12,500 nucleotides of DNA, taken from Monoplex corrugatus. Taxonomy: Eukaryota > Mollusca > Gastropoda > Littorinimorpha > Ranellidae. The notes beneath the pieces are model-generated. The model saw only the letters and a list, made by a program, of their open reading frames with translations, searched no databases and was not told the DNA's origin. The translations under genes and the position numbers were made by a program. Shown here in pieces: positions 8,513 to 12,500 of this stretch. Position 1 is the first letter of the stretch, and every line of letters starts with the position of its first letter. The stretch covers positions 27,518,391 to 27,530,890 of the forward strand of contig CM060314.1 in assembly GCA_030674185.1 (NCBI GenBank). The letters run 5' to 3'.

Positions 8513-8584
8513 ACAAACAAACAAACAAACAAACAAACAAACAAACAAACAAACAAACAAACAAACAAACAAACAAACAAACAA
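8513..8584. repeat. (AAAC)18 perfect microsatellite
   Basis: About 72 bases of uninterrupted CAAA tetranucleotide, roughly 18 units. It is followed after about 40 bases by a GA/CAGA tract, mirroring 5847-6115, where a GA tract is followed by AAAC. Confidence 0.95.
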
Positions 8585-8625
8585 GCACACGCATACACAC
8601 GGAGAAATCAATAAACAGGCAGGAG

Positions 8626-8829
8626 AAAGAAAGAGAGAGAGAGAGAGAGACAGAGAGACAGAGACAGAGCCAGAGACAGAGACAGGACAGAGACAGAGAG
8701 ACAGAAAGACAGAGAGACAGAGAGACAGAGAGACAGAGACAGACAGAGACAGAGACAGACAGACAGAAAGAAGAAAGAGAAACAGAGAGAGAGAAAGAGA
8801 GAGAGAGAGAGAGGGAGAGCGAAGAGAGC

Positions 8830-8860
<31 letters not shown>

Positions 8861-8933
8861 CGAGAGAGAGAGATCCATACAGAGACAGACAGACAGTCAG
8901 TCAGTCAGAGAGACAGACAGACAGACAGACGCA

Positions 8934-8976
<43 letters not shown>

Positions 8977-9005
8977 ATACAGATACAGAGACAGAGACAG
9001 AGACA
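8626..9005. repeat. GA/CAGA/CAGT/CCAG compound tract
   Basis: Purine-rich GA and CAGAGA words run to about 8890, then CAGT (8893-8907) and CAGA. A perfect CCAG array of 10 units follows (8937-8976), then GATACA/CAGAGA words. The order suggests stepwise mutation of one CAGA-type array into neighbouring tetranucleotides. Confidence 0.95.
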
Positions 9006-9365
9006 GGCACAAACTAAGAGAAAACATTAATTTTCTGTCACAGAAAGATTGAAAAAGACGATCAGGGTGTGGGAAAGAATTGGGTCAACGACTGAAATTC
9101 TATTTGGAGTGCAAATTTGTGTTTTCATCATGTCATTGATCATGATCGTTTTGGTGACCTTTTTTGTTTTGCTGCTTTGTTTTCTTTAAACTGCCCAATA
9201 TCATCCCACCATGCATCTTGTTTGTGCATGGGTGTTGCGTAGGCTGAAAAAAATTTCTTTGATCAATACTTACGAATTCAGGTCGAGCATCCACTCAGTG
9301 GCCCAGAATGTTCGTTGGTTTAAAGTACTTTGAAATGGTCTTGCGGTTTGGGATAATTTCTTTAG
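9006..9365. other. AT-rich intergenic stretch, nothing recognised
   Basis: About 360 bases of unique sequence up to the truncated 5' end of the second L2-like copy. No repeat, RNA gene or reading frame of note; the Met at 9308 that opens the next frame lies in this flank and not in the element. Confidence 0.55.
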
Positions 9366-10059
9366 ACACCCGTCAAAAACTTTCTCAGCTGCCTCCTCTT
9401 TCTCTCCCATTATGTAACGCATCAGTCCAATTCTCAATTTCTGATTCAGCTAAAAACCTTGGTGTCTGCATTGACTCTACCCTCTCCATGAACAACTTTG
9501 TTTCTCAAACTGCCAGATCTTGCTACTATCACTCCATCGTATAAGCCTGATCAGGAAGTATCTCTCTGTGGAAACAACTGCAAAACTCGTTCTCTCCTTC
9601 ATAATGTCTCGCATTGACTATTGCAATTCACTCCTGTCCGGTCTTCCTGCCTCCACCACTCACATCCTACAGCGCATTCAAAACAATGCTGCACGCCTTG
9701 TACTCAAAAAGAAAAAAGCAGACCACATATCTCCTCTCCTGGCACAACTTCACTGGCTCCCTGTATCAAAGCGCATACAGTACAAACTAGACACCATGTG
9801 CTACAAAAGCCTCAATAACGCAGCCCCCGATTACCTGTCAAACCTACTTGAGATCTATGTTCCCTCACGTACCCTCCGCTCTGGCTCCGATCCTCTGACT
9901 TTTCGCTTTCCACGCACTAAGCTCAATACCTATGGTCCACGAGCCTTCTCTGTTTCTGGTCCACTCTCCTGGAACAAACTTCCTCTCTCAGTCCGTCAGC
10001 AACCTACTTTTGTCTCCTTCAAGTCCGCTCTCAAAACTCACCTTTTCTCCTCTGCATAA
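9366..10059 (+). pseudogene. L2-like ORF2 C-terminal pseudogene fragment
   Basis: This encodes about the last 230 residues of the RT protein: RQKLSQLPPL, NLGVCIDSTL, then IDYCNSLLSGLP, KKKKADHISPLLAQLHW and the ending SFKSALKTHLFSSA. A one-base loss near 9530 (TATCACTCC where copy 1 has TATCATCTCC) moves the frame, so the first segment stops at about 9544 and the rest continues in the frame ending at 10059. Relative to copy 1 there is an in-frame six-base insertion near 9430, giving Gln-Phe-Ser for Pro. The C-terminus appears intact here and reveals the two-base gain in copy 1. It cannot be active because motifs A to C of the RT are absent. Confidence 0.88.
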
Positions 10060-10190
10060 AATCCTGACCTCACTCAATCCCCTCTGCAGCCTGTCTCCAC
10101 TCGGAGGGGAATCACATTGCAATATATAATTGTATATAATATGCTCTCTATAATTTTCCATTGTTTTTATTCGTTTCTCCCCATTTATAG

Positions 10191-10192
<2 letters not shown>

Positions 10193-10252
<60 letters not shown>

Positions 10253-10316
10253 TGGGTGCGTGTGTGTGGTGTGCGTGCGTGCGTGCGTGTGTGTGCTGCG
10301 TGCGTGTGTGTGTGTT
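10193..10316. repeat. (GT)n microsatellite inside LINE copy 2 3' UTR
   Basis: A pure GT run of about 58 bases (10193-10250) followed by GT with GGTG, GCGT and CTGC interruptions. It sits directly before the hairpin tail, the same relative place as in copy 1, so it belongs to the mobile element. Confidence 0.95.
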
Positions 10317-10319
10317 TCA

Positions 10320-10352
10320 GCGCTTAGATTTGATTTTATCAAGATTTTGCGC
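10320..10352 (+). other. 33-bp GCGC hairpin tail module of the LINE
   Basis: GCGC ends enclose an inner dyad TTGAT-TTT-ATCAA. The same 33-bp spacing is found at 1359-1391 and 1597-1629 on the other strand. In LINEs of the L2 type the 3' end of the RNA is the part recognised by the RT to start reverse transcription. A structured, conserved end fits that role, but this is an inference. Confidence 0.8.
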
Positions 10353-10523
10353 TATAATTTAAATATTTAATTAATTATTATTATTATTATTATATTACAG
10401 CTATAACGCACACGAGACGAAATTTTTTCTTAAGTGAAACGGTGAAGAGTACATGGTGAATGTGTGTTATATCTTGAAGTATTGGAGTTATAAACGAAGA
10501 CAGTGTGTTGTGTTGTGTTGTGG

Positions 10524-10526
<3 letters not shown>

Positions 10527-10615
<89 letters not shown>

Positions 10616-10795
10616 TGTGTGGTGTGTGTGTGTGCTGGTGTGCGTGTGTGTGTTGTGAGTGTTGCGTGTGTGTGTGTGTGTTGTGTCTGGTGGTGTTGTG
10701 TGTGTATGTGTCTGAGTGGTGTATGTGCGTGTGTGTGTGTGTGTGCGCTCGCGCACCACCACACACACACACACACACACGTACGCGCGCGCGCG
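10527..10795. repeat. (TG)n array switching to (CA)n and (CG)n
   Basis: A pure TG run of about 82 bases (10527-10608) is followed by degenerate TG words to 10746, then GTGCGC-TC-GCGCAC. A CA array follows (10757-10780), then GTACGCGCGCGCGCG (10781-10795). The strand polarity changes at the GTGCGC dyad, giving an imperfect hairpin. The alternating purine-pyrimidine run with CG repeats is the classic sequence type for Z-DNA. Confidence 0.95.
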
Positions 10796-10969
10796 TTCAC
10801 AATATCATGAAGGTAAAAGGTCATTGCTACCATAATCAATATATCTCTGTCCAAGTCCAGTCTTAAGCTATAGACACGATCGATCACAGGGCAGGAGAAG
10901 TGATAAAACGCCGTTACCTTCCGTCTGCTGGGCTCTCTCATGCAATGTGACTGTTACATCAATGTTCAG

Positions 10970-11430
10970 TCTTCGTCTTACAATTGTTTAAAACTAAAAT
11001 TTTCACCTTGAGTCTTCGTCTTACTATCTATAAACTTTAATGTTTTCATCTTAGTGTTCTTTACAATTGTAAAACTTTGAAGTTTTCATCTTAAGTGTTC
11101 GTTTTACAATTCTGTAAAACTTTGAAGTTTTCATCTGAAGTCTTCGTCTTACAATTCTTTAAGATTTTAAAGTTTTCATCTTAATTCTTCGTCTTATAAA
11201 TCTTTAATACTTAAGAGTTTTCAAATCTCCGTCTTATGATTGTGTAAAACTTTAAACTTTTCATCTGAAGCCTTCGTCTTACAATTGTGTTTTCACCTTA
11301 ATTCTTCGTCTTACAATTCTGTAAAACTTTTAAAGTTTTCATCTCAAGTCTTCTTTTCAGAATTTTTTACAACTTTCAATATTTTCATCCTAAGACTTCG
11401 TCTTACAATTCTGTAAAACTTTGTTTACAT
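10970..11430. repeat. minisatellite, about 11 units of 40-46 bp
   Basis: Units begin with a TCTTCGTCTTACAATT-like word, continue CTGTAAAACTTTGAAG and end TTTTCATCTTAAG. Unit starts lie near 10970, 11013, 11055, 11096, 11141, 11186, 11226, 11271, 11303, 11349 and 11395. The ninth step is short (32 bases) because of a 13-base loss. The consensus holds two dyads, TTACA-ATTC-TGTAA and AAAACTT-TG-AAGTTTT. Units diverge from one another by several substitutions each, so the array is old. There is no open reading frame through it. Confidence 0.92.
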
Positions 11431-12220
11431 CTTCACTCTGCCATAATAGCCAAATACTAATGGGCAACCTGGAAGGGTGGTTAGGTGCTTACTTTACTCG
11501 CCACCTGCTCGGTTCTTCGTTTTGAAACAATTCCGTTGGTTAACATGTTTAGTTTTTAGCTGGAAGACCGATGGATCATGTCCACCCACAGACGGGCATT
11601 AACTGAGATATACAAGGCTTTACATGTAAATGAGATGTTGTTGATGTGTCTAAAACTGTCGTATATATATTTCTTATTTAATTTAATTGGATAAAAATGT
11701 GTTTCAACCGTTACTGTATATTAGAATATTACAAAAAGGAAACCGAAGTAAAAATAAGACATTGTCGTCTTCTGTATACATGTAAGCAACTCAACACATT
11801 AAACTTTCAACACATTGTCACACGTATCCGTTTGTCGTGTATGTAAATGGAAAGCGGAGACTCCAATTATCATGGAATTGCTTGCATGCTGCAACGTTAA
11901 TATTTTGTTTTTTGCTGTCAGTGCCTACAGTTCCCTTCAGACTTGAGGTACATAACCAGAAGTGTGGCATGCATGTCTCTGTTATGTTGTAAAAAGACAT
12001 CTCTCTTTTAAAAAAAGAAACTGTTTCCTCTCGGCCAGAGAGAGAGGTGTACGTCAGTGTGTCAGTTACCAACATGTGTAAGTAAACTTTTTTCAGTTGT
12101 TTCTCGTAAGGATTTTGCCAAATTGGGATCAAAGATGTGGGTAGTTATGGAGCCGCGCATGCATACGTTTGGAGGCCAACGACTCAGCGAGAACGACAAA
12201 CGAATCGAAAAGGTCTATCC
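11431..12220. other. AT-rich intergenic stretch, no gene recognised
   Basis: Unique sequence after the minisatellite. The only frame of note is 104 codons on the minus strand (11818-12132), with mixed amino-acid composition but no recognised domain, no visible signal and no repeated elements. A frame of this length is expected by chance in a window this size, so I leave it uncalled. Confidence 0.5.
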
Positions 12221-12330
12221 CTAAAAAAAACAAACAAACAACACAAACAAACAAAAACAAACAAACAAAAAAACAAAAACAACAACAAAAAACCCATAAC
12301 AACAATAACAACAACAACAACAAAAAACCT
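12221..12330. repeat. A-rich CAAA/CAA simple repeat
   Basis: Poly-A followed by AAAC, AAC and CAA/TAACAA words. It could be the decayed tail of an old retroposed sequence, but no such sequence can be recognised on its left side. Confidence 0.85.
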
Positions 12331-12500
12331 CCACGAAAGCCTAATTAGCACTTCCTGAGGTAGGTGTCTGAACTCCACTTAATCAGGAACTTCTGATATA
12401 TTTTATTAAAATTTGTTTTTCGTCTTGTAACGTCAGCCATTGTCTACGATGTATTTTAATTTCATCATACTGAATTTGAAGTGAAGTTTTTTAAGGTCAC

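Larger units (their letters stand above)
9366..10395 (+). mobile_element. 5'-truncated L2-like non-LTR retrotransposon, copy 2
   Basis: Similarity to copy 1 starts at CACCCGTCA (9367) and runs through the C-terminal coding region, the stop TAA (10057-10059) and the 3' UTR. A GT array (10193-10316), the 33-bp GCGC hairpin tail (10320-10352) and an ATT-rich end (to about 10395) follow. All of the RT catalytic core is lost; only the RT-distal region is kept. By eye the two copies differ at roughly a dozen of about 550 coding positions, suggesting recent insertion of both. It is oriented opposite to copy 1, with both 3' tails facing outward. I see no convincing target-site duplication. Confidence 0.9.

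Noticed and set aside
8334..8878. Minus-strand frames rich in Leu-Phe-Val-Cys and Ser-Leu, looking like membrane segments
   Set aside because: They are translations of AAAC and GAGA repeats; the hydrophobic pattern is incidental.
9366..10395. Target-site duplication for LINE copy 2
   Set aside because: The flanks at the truncation point and after the ATT tail share no convincing direct repeat.
10970..11430. Possible CRISPR-like array of regular repeats
   Set aside because: The units are contiguous and diverged with no unique spacers, and the context is eukaryotic. It is a minisatellite.
11818..12132. 104-codon minus-strand frame with mixed composition
   Set aside because: No motif recognised and the length is within chance expectation. 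A protein search returning a conserved family would change this view.

Overview
This window reads as repeat-rich intergenic DNA from an animal nuclear genome. No host protein-coding gene can be supported, and I see no tRNA, rRNA or CRISPR array. The only credible coding sequence belongs to decayed non-LTR retrotransposons (LINEs). The LINE families resemble L2/Crack-type and RTE/BovB-type elements, and microsatellites of every unit size are very dense. Together these suggest a marine invertebrate, most likely a mollusc and perhaps a gastropod. That taxonomic guess is an inference from repeat style, not proof.

Layout. 131-550 is a compound TA then TATC/TGTC microsatellite that flips to the complementary repeat at its right end. 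1320-3913 holds a 5'-truncated L2-like LINE on the minus strand. It keeps the linker and the reverse transcriptase (RT) with its catalytic residues, but has two frame breaks. Its 3' end carries an (AC)n array and a 33-bp hairpin tail, and beyond that lie an ATGC/ATAC minisatellite and a second copy of the tail. 4784-5012 is a long TG array. 5847-9005 holds four purine-rich tracts, all with the purines on the plus strand. Between them sit a 3' fragment of an RTE/BovB-like LINE (7421-7750, minus) and a 183-bp TTAA-flanked palindromic MITE (7814-7996). 9366-10395 is a second, shorter copy of the L2-like element on the plus strand, about 98% identical by eye to the first over their shared coding part. 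10527-10795 is a TG array folding into a CA/CG array. 10970-11430 is an 11-unit minisatellite of about 43 bp. 12221-12330 is A-rich simple sequence.

The LINE pieces and the MITE are non-autonomous remnants, so no pathway is encoded. The two L2-like copies point outward and form a divergent inverted repeat about 6.8 kb apart. Both carry a GT microsatellite at the same place in the 3' UTR, followed by the same hairpin tail and an ATT-rich end, so the element itself appears to spread microsatellites. The most notable structures are this microsatellite-plus-hairpin 3' module, the MITE with duplicated ends, and the two places where a microsatellite switches strand polarity.
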